Source: Botryococcus braunii (lineage: Eukaryota; Chlorophyta; Trebouxiophyceae). Taken from it: a DNA stretch of 64,000 nt. Position numbers and translations under genes: made by a program. The DNA is taken from NCBI GenBank assembly GCA_002005505.1, contig KV908518.1, forward strand, positions 189,465 through 253,464, given 5' to 3'. Of the stretch, positions 34,130 to 44,821 are shown piece by piece; position 1 is the first letter of the stretch, and each line of letters begins with the position of its first letter. A model generated the notes under the pieces. It made no database searches, was not told the origin of the DNA, and was given only the letters and a program-made list of their open reading frames with translations.

Positions 34130-35049
34130 GTCCGACTGAGCTCCTCAGCCTGCTGTGATCCTCTGGAGAGCTGGCAGTGGTAGCAGGAGATCCAGTGGGC
34201 TTGCACTCCACCACTGGGTCATCCCCTGCTTCCCAAAAATTCACGGGAATGGCTGTTGGTGAGCTGGGGACATTGGAATTGCCTCCCCTGCCCTGCAAGG
34301 ACGCTCCTGAGAGCCATTGAGAGGATCCAGGTTGCACCTTAGACATACCCACTCTCTCCCCTCCTCTCAAATGCTCAAGGAATGTAACATCCCCTGCTCT
34401 CTTTCCATACACCATTGCCTACGTACACTCTATAGGCCTTGGACTGTGGGCAATACCCAGTGAACATGCCTGGAATGGTCTTTGGTCCAAATACAGACCG
34501 CTGACCTGGGGGAATGTGAACATGTGCCACACAGCCCCATGTGCGCAAGGAAGCAACATCAGGCTTTACCCCATAGAACATCTCAGTAGGGGTCAGAGGC
34601 CTGCCTGTGGTGGGGCCCACGTTGTACAGCAGGGTGGCAGACTCCAGTGCCTCCTTCCACAAGGAAGGGTCTGCTGCAGCGTGCACCAACAGGGTCCTTG
34701 TGCGCTCCTTCAGAGTCCGATTCATGCGCTCAGCAAGTCCATTTTGCTGAGGCGTGGATGGAGCTGAGGTCTCCATTTTAGTGCCCTGCTGAGCACAAAA
34801 TTCTTTGAACTGCTGATTCAGAAATTCTGTCCCTCGATCAGATCTCACACACTTCACCACTTTCTCATGAAATGTCTGCCAGTACTTCAAGAGCTCAATG
34901 AGGGCCTTGGGAATGGCTTCTTTCGACTTCACTGCCAATGAGGCTATCAGATGGGATTTTTCATCAACAACAGTAACCCAAAAACGCTCTCCCGTGATTG
35001 CAGCTGGTGAAATGGGACCCACAGTGTCCACATGCACTCTATCTAACAC
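34130..35049 (-). pseudogene. Integrase core of element I pol
   Basis: Copia integrase: first Asp in VHVDTVGPIS, second in RSDRGTEF, catalytic Glu in QNGLAERMNRTLKERTRTLL, followed by the usual GVKPDVASLRTWGC region. The frame breaks near 34395, where four G replace an expected three, and continues in the next frame to 34130. It joins 35101-36981 in frame apart from one TAA at 35101-35103. It is separated from the reverse transcriptase by element C. Confidence 0.88.
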
Positions 35050-35100
35050 ACTCTCTGCAGGCCTAGAGGAAGCTGGAAAGGGGGGGCGAGAATGTTTCCC

Positions 35101-36981
35101 TTATATACATGACTCACACTGGGGAGAACACTCTGAGCATGGAGCAAGGGACACATTGATCCCAGTGACCAGGTCTTCGTTGTCCAACCTTGTCATACTC
35201 TTAACCCCAGGATGCCCCAACCTTGCATGCCACAGTAGTCGATCTGTACACACGTGCCCTTTCCTGGCATGATACGAGGCCACATGAGGACTGGACTGTG
35301 GCTGCGCATCATGCTGGCTCTTGACGGGACACACCCATTCTAAAAAAAACAGCCCTCGCTCTCTGGCTATCTTACCAGACCAGCCTGCTGGGCCTTTCAT
35401 GGTCGTGTACCCACCTGCACTGTCAGTGAGGAATGATGCTCCATCCTGAATGGCTCCTGTGACAGAAATCAGATTAGTGTGTGCAGTGGGCACACACTGC
35501 ACATTATGCAGCCAAAAAACCTCTTGTCTGGCATTGACCAGACACACAGACCCAGTTGCAACTATCCCTCCTTTGGCATCAGAAGTGGCCAAATGAAGAG
35601 GGAGGGGTTGAGCATGCATGACTGGGTTGTGTAGTAAAGACAGATCATTTACAAGGTGCACCGATGCACCACTATCTATCAGCCACGAGGTACTGCAAGC
35701 CCCATGAGATGTAGGGGTAAGCACATTCAACGAAACGAACATAGGCTCACCAGCACCTGGAGGAGGTGGTGGTGGGAGATGCCAGCCTGGGAAGAAGGCA
35801 AAGATAGTGGACACAGATCCAGGAGGATGTGAGGTTGACACGGGAGGGCCTCCTCTGGACTGGCCAGCATCCCACCAGCTGGCTTGTTGCTGAGGAGCTC
35901 CAGTGCCCCACCACGCAGCTGGGCCCGCACTTGCAGCTTGCATTGTGCCACGTAGAGCTTGCAGCCTCTTCAGTTCCAGGCAATCCCTCCAGAAATGTCC
36001 CGTCCCGTTGCAGAAGCGACACGCCAGTTCCTCCTTTGGCCTCCTGCCACGTCCAGACCCTCGCCCCCTGCCTCCAGCGTTGTGAGCAGAAGGGCCATAG
36101 GGGGCCTGACCATCAGCAGGTGCTCCAGCTCCCACTCCTGGTGCTGCTCCAGCGCCCGGTGCAGCTCCAGCGCCTTGGGGAGGCCCAGGGATTCCACCCT
36201 GAGCTGGCACGGCTGCTGCTGCTGCTGCCATAACTGCTGCAGCTGATGCTGTGACTTGCACTGACTCTGCCAGCGGGATATCCTGGTACTCCAAGTTCTC
36301 AATGGCAGTGAGGATCGTCTCCAGCATGTTGTAGGGGTCTGACTTGGCGGAGGTAATTGCCCAAGCGTCGTTCTGCAAGACTGCAGGTAGTCCCTTATAC
36401 ATATACCTGCAGATCTGGCGGTCGCTCAGCTGATGGTTATTGGCGGCAATACTGATGACTCGGTGGCACCATTCTTGCACTGTCTCTCCCTTTACCATGC
36501 CTTGTTTGAGCCCCTTGATCCACTTCTCGTTGATTTCCCTGTCCTTCCCTCCAGTGCAGCGGTCTGCCATCCACTGAATGAAGTCAAAAGCGCTCCCCCG
36601 CTGTTTGACTTCGTCGTGCCACATGGACGGGACAGACTGCAAAATGAAATGTTTTACTGCTGCGTTCTCTGCGGTCTTAGGCATAGCTGTCTCCAACGCT
36701 CCCATTGCTCCTTTTTGCATTGCGCAAGACTCCAGCTCTTCACGCCAGGCACTGAAATTAGTGCGATCAGCCTTCAGCTGTGTAGACATCTTGGGATTGG
36801 AGGAGTTCATCGTGTATGCATACGAGCTGGCTGCAGTGCCTCCAGTGGTCTGTCCTGACTGTCCAGCTCCTGAGGAGGCCGTGCTGCCTCCTGCTGGTGT
36901 TGCCATAGTCTCTGTACTGCTGGGATTACTTTCAGAAACCTTGATTTGGGAACGAGTTTGAGGTCTGGTCATACACTTCAC
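35101..36981 (-). pseudogene. Gag, protease and integrase zinc finger of element I
   Basis: 626 codons. Gag begins near 36981 or at a later Met and holds a capsid-like domain, an Ala/Gly/Pro-rich stretch encoded partly by GCTGCT repeats, and a CCHC knuckle (CRFCNGTGHFWRDC, about residue 325). The protease follows (SWLIDSGASVHLVND, about residue 440) and then the integrase HHCC finger (HARLGHPG ... CSECSPQCESC). TAA at 35101-35103 interrupts the copia polyprotein just after the finger; the same frame stays open beyond it, so a single nonsense mutation explains it. Confidence 0.88.
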
Positions 36982-37359
36982 TTGCTCTCACAGCGTTCAG
37001 CCTGACACAGCTGGTTTAAGTATACCCTTCCGGCGTGCACCACAGCACTTTCAAGTATTCCACCCTTTCGAGGTCTAGCATGTACCCTTAATATGCAAGA
37101 TATGCAAAATATTCTGCAGCAATTCAATTGCTTGACCACCCGGACCTACTGACGGTCTCACGACAACGACGACGGGTGATAATCTCAGGTCACTTCACGG
37201 AAAAAAAAAAAAACTTCCCAAGATATTGAAGACTCTGTCCGTAGGCCTTCTGAGTGAATATCCAGTTGTTCCTTTTTTTACTTCTTCTTGCCGTCAGGCG
37301 AGTCCGTGGAAAACCCAGTACAGATGCATCCGATGATGCCATGCACTCCTGTCTGCCCT

Positions 37360-37391
37360 TGGCTCAGCTGGAAGGGCGTGGGCCCATAACC
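37360..37391 (-). promoter_or_regulatory. Extended half-tRNA primer-binding site of element I
   Basis: Directly against the 5' LTR, minus-strand GGTTATGGGCCCAC (37391-37378) is complementary to the anticodon arm of initiator tRNA-Met. The match continues: the plus strand from 37360 reads like tRNA nucleotides 8-40, with a D arm (TGGCTCAGCTGGAAG, stem GCTC with GGGC) and the anticodon loop CCCATAA. The LTR end carries the complement of the site, so an 11-bp hairpin with a 5-nt loop can form across the LTR border (37382-37408). Confidence 0.75.
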
Positions 37392-38094
37392 TGTAAAAGG
37401 TTATGGGCAGTGGCGTATCCTGTAAGCAAGCAGACAGGTCGTAAGTTCGTGCCTCTCCAGCTACAGTCCTTGACGACTGTCTGCACTTTTAGACACATGC
37501 AACTGCATGAACAAGACTGGCATCCTTATGTGCCCAGTATCTTTCCAAACCAGTTCCGTTACATGTTGATCTGTCAATGAGCATCTACACACGGATAAGC
37601 TCCTGACGGCTGAAAGCAAGTACCTTCCTATACTCAATCAAGACTCCGTCCCTTAGCTGTTTGGGAGACTTGATTGTCCACTAAGATGGTTCACTTACAA
37701 ACAAGCAATCAAACATGAACACATTACCAATACACATCCTGCGTCACCGCACCTGTAAGCAAGCAGACAGGTCGTAAGTTCGTGCCTCTCCAGCTACAGT
37801 CCTTGACGACTGTCTGCTCTTTTAGACACATGCAACTGCATGAACAAGACTGGCATCCTTATGTGCCCAGTATCTTTCCAAACCAGTTGCTCGACTATGC
37901 GGTGATCGCAGCTTTAGTAGTCCTTTCACGCTAACGCGTAATCTAAATCAGATTGTACCTTATGTTCGAAATAGACCTCATCCGAACGTGTCTTGAGGTA
38001 CCTTATGTGGATAGTGGACCCGTATCCTAATAATGTACATTTGAAGATCACCTAAAGGACAAGGCATTCTATAATGTATGTTCACAACTCAACA
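37392..38094 (-). repeat. 5' LTR of element I
   Basis: 703 bp partner of 16190-16888 with the same internal duplication. The TATA box of this copy, which would drive transcription, reads TACTAAAG rather than TATTAAAG. It is followed on the right by unassigned DNA without a matching target duplication. Confidence 0.9.
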
Positions 38095-38941
38095 ATAACC
38101 TTTCACAAAAGACAAAAGTCTTTCGCCTATATGGAGGCGAAACTGGGCGAAGGAAGTTTCGCATCCAGGGGGGTGGGCGAAGGGGCGAAAGGCAAGACGT
38201 GTAAGAGTCAATTCAGTGTGTCAAACGACGTGTTTCACGTGATTTTCATGTTATAAAATGGGGATCATCAGGTGTACTTGGGAAAATTTCACTGCACATC
38301 TGATGAGATTCCCCTACATTGATTTGCATGTTTGAAGAGGCCAAATAAGGTACAGCTGCATAAGGTACAGGTGTACTGCATGATATGTTGGAGATATACT
38401 TGGTGTATAGAATAAATGTATAAGTATATTGACTGATGAAAGACATTTGAGACCTGCTCATAAGCATTGAAATAAAGTTAAAGGGCCTGTAGACTTGATC
38501 CTGGAGTGTACAGGGTGTTACGGACTTACAGTAGAAGTTCCGGGGTGCAATTACGGTACTTATCGTGAGATTCGAGTAAGTTAGACGTAAATGCGCCATC
38601 TCCGAGTGGTTTAAAGGTCTCAGGAACTAACTCGATGATCGAATCGAGATCCGAACGGGTTCACGGAGCTCATATCTTCTCGTCGAGTCATTTCACGGAG
38701 CGTGCGTTTGGCTCCGAGGCTCTGGATCGAAACTCTTGTGGATAGATCTTGTCGTTTATACGGGCTAAGATGTTTTCGGGTCGAGTTCGAGAATAAACCG
38801 GTAGGACTGAACGGCAAGTGTACGGTTCTACGAATTCACGCATAGTACGGAGCCGCAGATCAGCTCTCCGTAGTGTTAGAGTGACAAAGACAAGCAAATG
38901 CAGAGGAGGCAATGATGTCAGACCTCCTGAGGTACCGTAGG
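38095..38941. other. Unassigned DNA, probably including the U3 of element D
   Basis: No gene recognised. GGGCGAA motifs recur near 38125-38185. The right-hand part must contain the upstream promoter region of element D, but its left LTR border cannot be fixed because no second LTR is in the window. A stretch near 38592-38670 has weak tRNA-like boxes that I do not accept. Confidence 0.45.
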
Positions 38942-38949
38942 TATTTAAG
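38942..38949 (+). promoter_or_regulatory. TATA box of element D
   Basis: TATTTAAG. Its first T lies 31 nt before 38973, where the duplicated leader unit starts, and TCAGTT there resembles an initiator. Confidence 0.7.
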
Positions 38950-38972
38950 GGATGAAGGCAGAGGGTACTGGT

Positions 38973-39236
38973 CAGTTCATGCGTTGTCGAACTCCAGTTT
39001 GTGAAGCCCGTCAAGTGGATAGGGCTGTCCAACTGTCTTTTGTGAGCATTGCTGATGATTGCAATACCTCGCAGGTATCCCTGAATGTTATGCTTAGCTT
39101 AGTGAGTCACATCAACACACAACACACATTGTAACAGTTCATGCGTTGTCGAACTCCAGTTTGTGAAGCCCGTCAAGTGGATAGGGCTGTCCAACTGTCT
39201 TTTGTGAGCATTGCTGATGATTGCAATACCTCGCAG
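38973..39236 (+). repeat. Direct duplication of a 102-bp leader segment
   Basis: Copies 38973-39074 and 39135-39236 look identical. The first is followed by GTATCC and 60 nt of intervening DNA (39075-39134), the second by GGTGTC. Both copies end CTCGCAG. The plan is the same as in the LTR of I. Confidence 0.9.
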
Positions 39237-39285
39237 GGTGTCTTAAATGTGTGTAGGTCGACGCTAACCATGCCATTCACGAAAA

Positions 39286-39300
39286 TGGTATCGGCGATGC
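39286..39300 (+). promoter_or_regulatory. Primer-binding site of element D
   Basis: TGGTATCGGCGATGC. The core equals that of the gypsy elements, so this copia element uses the 3' end of the same tRNA. The LTR must end shortly upstream. Confidence 0.75.
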
Positions 39301-39794
39301 TCGATGACACGGTCGGCGTGGTGATCTACCTCGTCTAGTGTGGGCAATACGCCTTGTCCACACGGTTCTTTGCAATCCAAAGGTAGATAGGTGTTGCCTC
39401 TCTGTTTGTAGATCCAATTTATTGGGTTTACTTCAGAGAATCGACCCTAAATACCTGTTGCGGGCACTTTTGGTCGAAGGGCTTCTCGGCTGCTTTGACG
39501 ATTAAGTCAAAGTGGTGGTGAGAGAGGCACGGTAAGTTGGGAGGAGGTTTTCTGGTACAGAAAATCGGGGTTGGTGAACCACTTCTTTCTCTACTTGGTG
39601 AAACATGGTCACGATCGGCCATCCTAGACGTGTAGGATCGGTGATTTAACAAACTTTGGCTTCTCTTTGTTGTATAAGACAAGCTGTTTACAGACCTTGA
39701 GGTATAGGATCTGTGGTTGACTACATCACTTGCCTTTGTCGATTAAGTGCTAGTGCTTGCAGTTGGGCTATCCTTGTGGTATAGGATAGCTGTC

Positions 39795-41260
39795 ATGAGT
39801 GCTACATACACACTATCAGAGATAGTAGAGGAGCCATATGAAGTTCCTGTCTCAATAGAAGGTGTATACAACTCAGTTTATGAGGAAGATGTGTATTCTC
39901 CCTCTGACTTAAATGCCTTGAATGTGAATCCTGGCTTGCAAAACTCCAGCAGTGAAAACGAAAGTCAAATGTCTGAGAGTCAAGATACAGAGGAAGTAAG
40001 TGACAGCCAATTGCCTGGCTCATACCTTAACCAAGGTGGTCTAACTGAATCTGCTAAGATGCACTCAGGTGGTCCTTCAAATCTGCATGGGAGTGAAGCA
40101 CCAGGTACAAGGCAGGTATACGGGTTTAGTCCCGGGGTAATGGCTGGTAGGACACTTAGGTCAAGAAGTGTTCCTTTGTCCAGTGGTCTTGCTGTGTCTC
40201 GTGGAAACTTCCAACCTGCATTTACTTTGCCTAGGACAAATGTCAGAACTGCTGCTGTGCAGATAAGTCAGTCACATGTTACGCATACTGCATCTGTTCC
40301 GTTGGCTAATAATGTTGGTGTGAGTATTCCTCAGAACACAGAGTCAGATGGTACACAGTTAGTGTATATTCCACTTGCTAGTGGAGGTATGTTACCAGTA
40401 AGTGTAGCTACAACAACTCTAAACAGTATTAACCCCACGCTTGTTCACAACACCCCACAGGTACCTCAAACACGGGCTGCTGCAGCTGTCAAAATGGCGC
40501 CTCCAGGAGCTGGTCCTCCTGGTGGAGGTCCTCCATACAGTGGGGGCCCTCCTGTTGGCCCAGCAGGAGCTGTACAGCAACCCAGAACAGCACCAAGAGC
40601 TACTTTTTATGGTGGTATTCCTATTTTTGGTGCTGCTGGGGGTGGTCCTGGTGGTGGTGGCCCCAGTGGTAGAAATCTTGGTGGTGGTGGGCCTGGTGGT
40701 GGTGGTGGGCCTGTCGGGCCTGGAGGGCCTGGTGGCCCTGGTGGGCCTGGTGGTGGTGGGGATCCCCCTTTCAGTGGTGGTCCTCCCACAGGAGGGTTTC
40801 CTCCTGGTGGCGGAAGACATGCTCCTTTTACGTCTGCAGGTTTTCCTGGTGTCATTTACCCCACTGGCCCTATGCCATATACACATCAAAAGCTCACACC
40901 TAAGCTAGAACCCATAAAGTTGAACGATAATAATTGGGTGATGTGGAGCAAACATGTGTATACCATGTTAATGGAAATGGGAGTTGCCTATTGTGTGCAT
41001 GATGACTGTGAGGGCACATTGGATGATTTCAAAGCTCAGACACTGATCACACAGTCTTGCACTGAAGAATATTTGGTACAAATCTCAGACCACTATTCAG
41101 CATATGAAATGTGGCATATCCTATTAGATGTATTCAGAGTGAGGGCACAAGGCAAGTTAATCAGTTTGCACAATGAGGCTAGAACCTTGACTATGTTCCC
41201 TGGTGAGAAACCATCTGCATATACTCTAAGGGGAAGGAAAATTGCAAACACGATTAAAGT
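39795..41260 (+). pseudogene. Gag N-terminal part of element D
   Basis: ATG at 39795. An acidic, Ser-rich N-terminus is followed by a long Gly/Pro-rich collagen-like stretch (about 40500-40850) and a copia-type capsid region (KLNDNNWVMWSKHV, then DVFRVRAQGKL). The frame that belongs with the C-terminal part begins at TTGGGTGAG (41261), a -1 shift from this frame, so a 1-nt indel lies near 41258. Past that point the first frame translates nonsense to 41570. Confidence 0.85.
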
Positions 41261-43415
41261 TTGGGTGAGTTTTATTCTGACCTCACATTATGTGCCATGT
41301 TACTGGCAGGTCTATCAGATGAGTATGAGGCTGACAGACAATATCAAACTTTTGTATGCTATGACAAAGCAGACATACATAAGTTGCAACATGTTCTTGA
41401 ACTCACATATAATAAGTTGCAGAACAAGAAAGCAATTACTCCAGCACCTAAGCCCTATGTTAGAAACGTTACAAATCCAACATATGGGAATAGAGGTGGG
41501 AACAAGAACAATGCTGGAAGACCATCTGCTCACAATGTTGAAGTACCGAGAGAGACTAATCAAATTGTGAACGATGCTCAGGCAGGCAGACAGGCCTTCC
41601 AACAACTAAGGAGGTCAACTCTGCTATGTTACCACGGCAAGGAGCCAGGCCATGTGAAGAGGAACTGCCCCAAGTTGGAGCAGCACTCAAGGGAGGTATC
41701 TAGTAACTGTGTAAGAAGGGAATCAGTAAATTCAACTCCCTCCATGCCTGCTTGGCTGATAGATAGTGGTTCAACTGATCATATTTCCCCCAGCAAAGAG
41801 AATATGATAGACTATGTTGAGTACAAGGACCCTGAATACCTTGTAGTTGCTAATGGGAAGAGGGAAGCTATACTTGGGGAGGGTAACATGAAAGTGTTTA
41901 CAGAGTTTGGAACTTCCTTTGTTCTTTACAATGTCAAATATGTCCCTACCTCCAAGAAATACTTGCTGTCTGTGGGAAAAGCATATCTTGATGGCCTAAA
42001 TGTGAATATTCTAGGCATTGAATGTTTCATTACAGACTCAAATGGAACAAATTTAGGATATGCAGAACACTGCTTCCCTTATCAATGGTTTATTGATTTG
42101 TCAATCACTGAAAAACATGTGACTTTCAGTAAGGAGATAAACCATGTGGAAGCCTGCATAGCACAAATAGACATTGAAAAGGTGGACCTGTGGCACAAAC
42201 GTTTAGGTCACCTTTCTCCTCAAAATATGTCTAGAATGAAGAAGGAAGAAATGGTAAAAGGGATGTCTCTTCCATCTATTGACTTAACAAAGCACATTGG
42301 CAACCATGGAGTGTGTGAACCATGTATGCTAGGGAAGATGACCACACAACCCTTTAAACCGACAGGCACCAAATGTACTAGAAAACTTGAAGTATTGCAT
42401 ATGGATGTGATAGGACCAGTCAGTCCTGAGTCAAATGATGGTGAAAAATATGCATTAACTGTCATAGATGAATTCACTGAATTCTCTAAAGTCATCTTGC
42501 TGAAATCTAAATCCGATGCAGTGAAAGAGGCTACACTTCTTCTCACTACATGGCAAAACCAGTGTGAATGTAGAGTCAAGTACATACGTACTGACAATGG
42601 CACTGAATTCATGGGGTTGGATAAATTCTGTAGGAAGTATGGAGTAGTCCATCAGAAGATTGCTCCCTACGCACATCAGCAGAATGGCAAGATTGAGAGA
42701 CTGAATAGGACACTCCAAGAGAGGGCGAGGGCCATGCTGGCAGCCACAGAACTTCCAACCGAATACTGGGGTGATGCTCTGCTTACTGCAAATTACCTCA
42801 GGAATATGTGTGCTGTAGCAAACTTGAGTATTACTCCCTTTGAAGCATGGTTTGGTCATAAGCCTAATCTCAGCCACTTGCGTGTGTTTGGTTGCAAATG
42901 TTTTGCATTGATCATCAAGTCCAAGAGGGCAGGAAAATTCGACTGTGTAAGCTCTGAAGGCATTTTTCTTGGGTATGATGACCTTAGTCAAAATTACAGA
43001 GTGCTTATTGATGGCAAAGTCGATGTCTATCCTAGGGAATTTGTCAGGTGTGAGGAGGTCACTGCAGACGTGTGTGACAGTGGTCATGCAGGTGCAGTAA
43101 ATGTTGATCTTACAGACTTGCCAGACTTAGTAGAGTCTGACAGCGCTTTTGATTATACTACAGATGAGGATGGTCCCACTGACCCCCTCACTGATATTCC
43201 TGCAAGCATGCCTGATGTCTCTCTGGCCCCCTTGGGCAATTTAGAGGTAGCTAGTCCAGGTGCGCAGGTGCACGCAGGTGAGCAGCTGAGCGCAGGAATG
43301 GCAGGGGAGCCAGGGGAGGTATTGGCTCAGCAGGAGCCAGTACCAATGGAGACTAGGGGTGGTCAGAAAGGGCTCGCGGGTAATCTGGACATGGTAGAGC
43401 CAGATACCTGTTCCA
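41261..43415 (+). pseudogene. Gag end, protease and integrase of element D, cut by element E
   Basis: Continues Gag (LCAMLLAGLSDEYE), then a zinc knuckle reading CYHGKEPGHVKRNC in which the second Cys is Gly. The protease has WLIDSGSTDHIS. The integrase finger (HKRLGHLSPQNM ... CEPC) and DDE core (HMDVIGPVSP, RTDNGTEF, QNGKIERLNRTLQERARAML) look intact, followed by HLRVFGCKCFA and an acidic tail. Homology stops at 43415 where the LTR of E starts; the frame closes at 43423 inside that LTR. Confidence 0.9.
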
Positions 43416-43894
43416 TGTCGTAGAATGCACAAAGTTAGAGAGAATTTCCAAGTTGTGGGAGAGAGAGAGAGACAAGGCCGGATGGCCGACAAGTTGGACG
43501 CTCTTTCCAATTACGAGTAACCCCCACCTCACGGAGCTTCCACTCCCTACTTGTGGTCTACTAAGCTTCCAAATTACCTGAGTGCGTGTCTTCCCGTGGC
43601 TTACGTCTCTATCCGTTCCTTCCCGTGGTTCGCGATCGTGTGTTCACGTTCCTCCAATGGTAGCGCACTAGTCCACCAAACCTCTACAATAGTATCTAGA
43701 AAATATCCTAGAATCCTACTATGAGAGTAACGTCCATAACTATCCAATGGAATTCGACGGCTAGGAAGCCAAGGCTAGACGCTAGGCACGTGCGTACTCG
43801 CGTTGCTCGTACGACATGTGCGCCACATGTGCGCCTAGGCTAGGGGGTAAGGGAAATGTCCAGAAATGCCGGGAAATCCCTACATTCCATTACA
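43416..43894 (-). repeat. 3' LTR of element E
   Basis: 479 bp, close to the LTRs of A but with a few substitutions and small indels. No partner in the window. Confidence 0.9.
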
Positions 43895-44821
43895 TCATCC
43901 CCCCCTTAATTCCTGCATGTCCTCATGCAGCCACATACACACATACAGTAGACCACAATTAGAAGGGAATGGTCGTCACCGAACGGCCCATCCACCAGCG
44001 CCGTTAGACCCTTGCCGAATGGGTTACATTAGGGTCCCCGCCTCCAAGTTATTCCTCTATCATCCCAAGCAATTGACTAAAGCGTCCATTTTTTTTTTTG
44101 TTTTTAATTTATTTATTAGGTGTGCTTTATTTTAGTCCTAAGTACAATACTGTACGATACGATACGACACGGTACGATAATTACGATAAATTACGGCGAA
44201 CTACGACGAACGTTCGCCTTATTCCTTTCGAACTATCCAAGTCCGCCTTTATTGACACATCCCTATTTATTATTTATTAAAACAATACAATGCTTGTGAC
44301 ACAACCGATAAACAATCCGAACAAGATAAATATGACACAGGTGTAGCTCAGTCCACAATGCTTTCCTAAAGTGGCTATCCATACAACACAGTTTCTTTAT
44401 GATACATTGTCCATACTGTACACATACTGTACACATAAGGTACACATATAGTACATAGAAAGAAATCCATCCCAAGATGCCAAGTAGTCCATATCCAAGG
44501 GTTCCAAGTAGCCCATAGCCAAGGGTTCCAAGTCACTTCTGTACTTCAAGCCCACGTCCCAAATTGCTAGTTAAGCAGACTGCGGTTGCGCGCCATGTGT
44601 ACTTCAATTCCCATCCCTGAATGCAGAACCCCGAGTTCAATGCATCGAAGCGGTATGAGGCCTCATGCCACACATACCGAGGTAGGCAACCTACCCCGTC
44701 CCTTGTCCCAAAGTACACAAGATATACAGTCCCTACCATAGGTCCCGTCCCATGTATTCCCAGACACCAGGTGGGAACTCCACAAGTGGAATGAGGGGGA
44801 CAACCGTCCGGAGGGGCCCGT

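Larger units (their letters stand above)
38942..43415 (+). mobile_element. Element D: Ty1/copia element, 3' part lost
   Basis: Plus-strand copia element with TATA box, duplicated leader, primer-binding site, gag, protease and integrase. Reverse transcriptase, RNase H and the 3' LTR are missing because element E begins at 43416 inside pol. The true left border lies upstream of 38942. Unlike I and J it uses the tRNA 3' end as primer. Gag and Pol are in different frames, and the zinc knuckle lacks one Cys, so the copy is dead. Confidence 0.85.

Noticed and set aside
37360..37500. A tRNA gene or tRNA-derived short element at the border of the element I LTR
   Set aside because: Only tRNA nucleotides 8-40 are matched, the acceptor and T arms do not pair, and the place is exactly where a primer-binding site belongs.
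34125..38094. Treating the pieces of element I as several separate copia elements
   Set aside because: Domain order, orientation and perfect target duplications of C and J show one interrupted element.
38592..38670. tRNA-like stretch with CCGAGTGGTTTAAAGG and GGGTTCACGG
   Set aside because: The boxes are weak and I could not fold a complete acceptor, anticodon and T arm.
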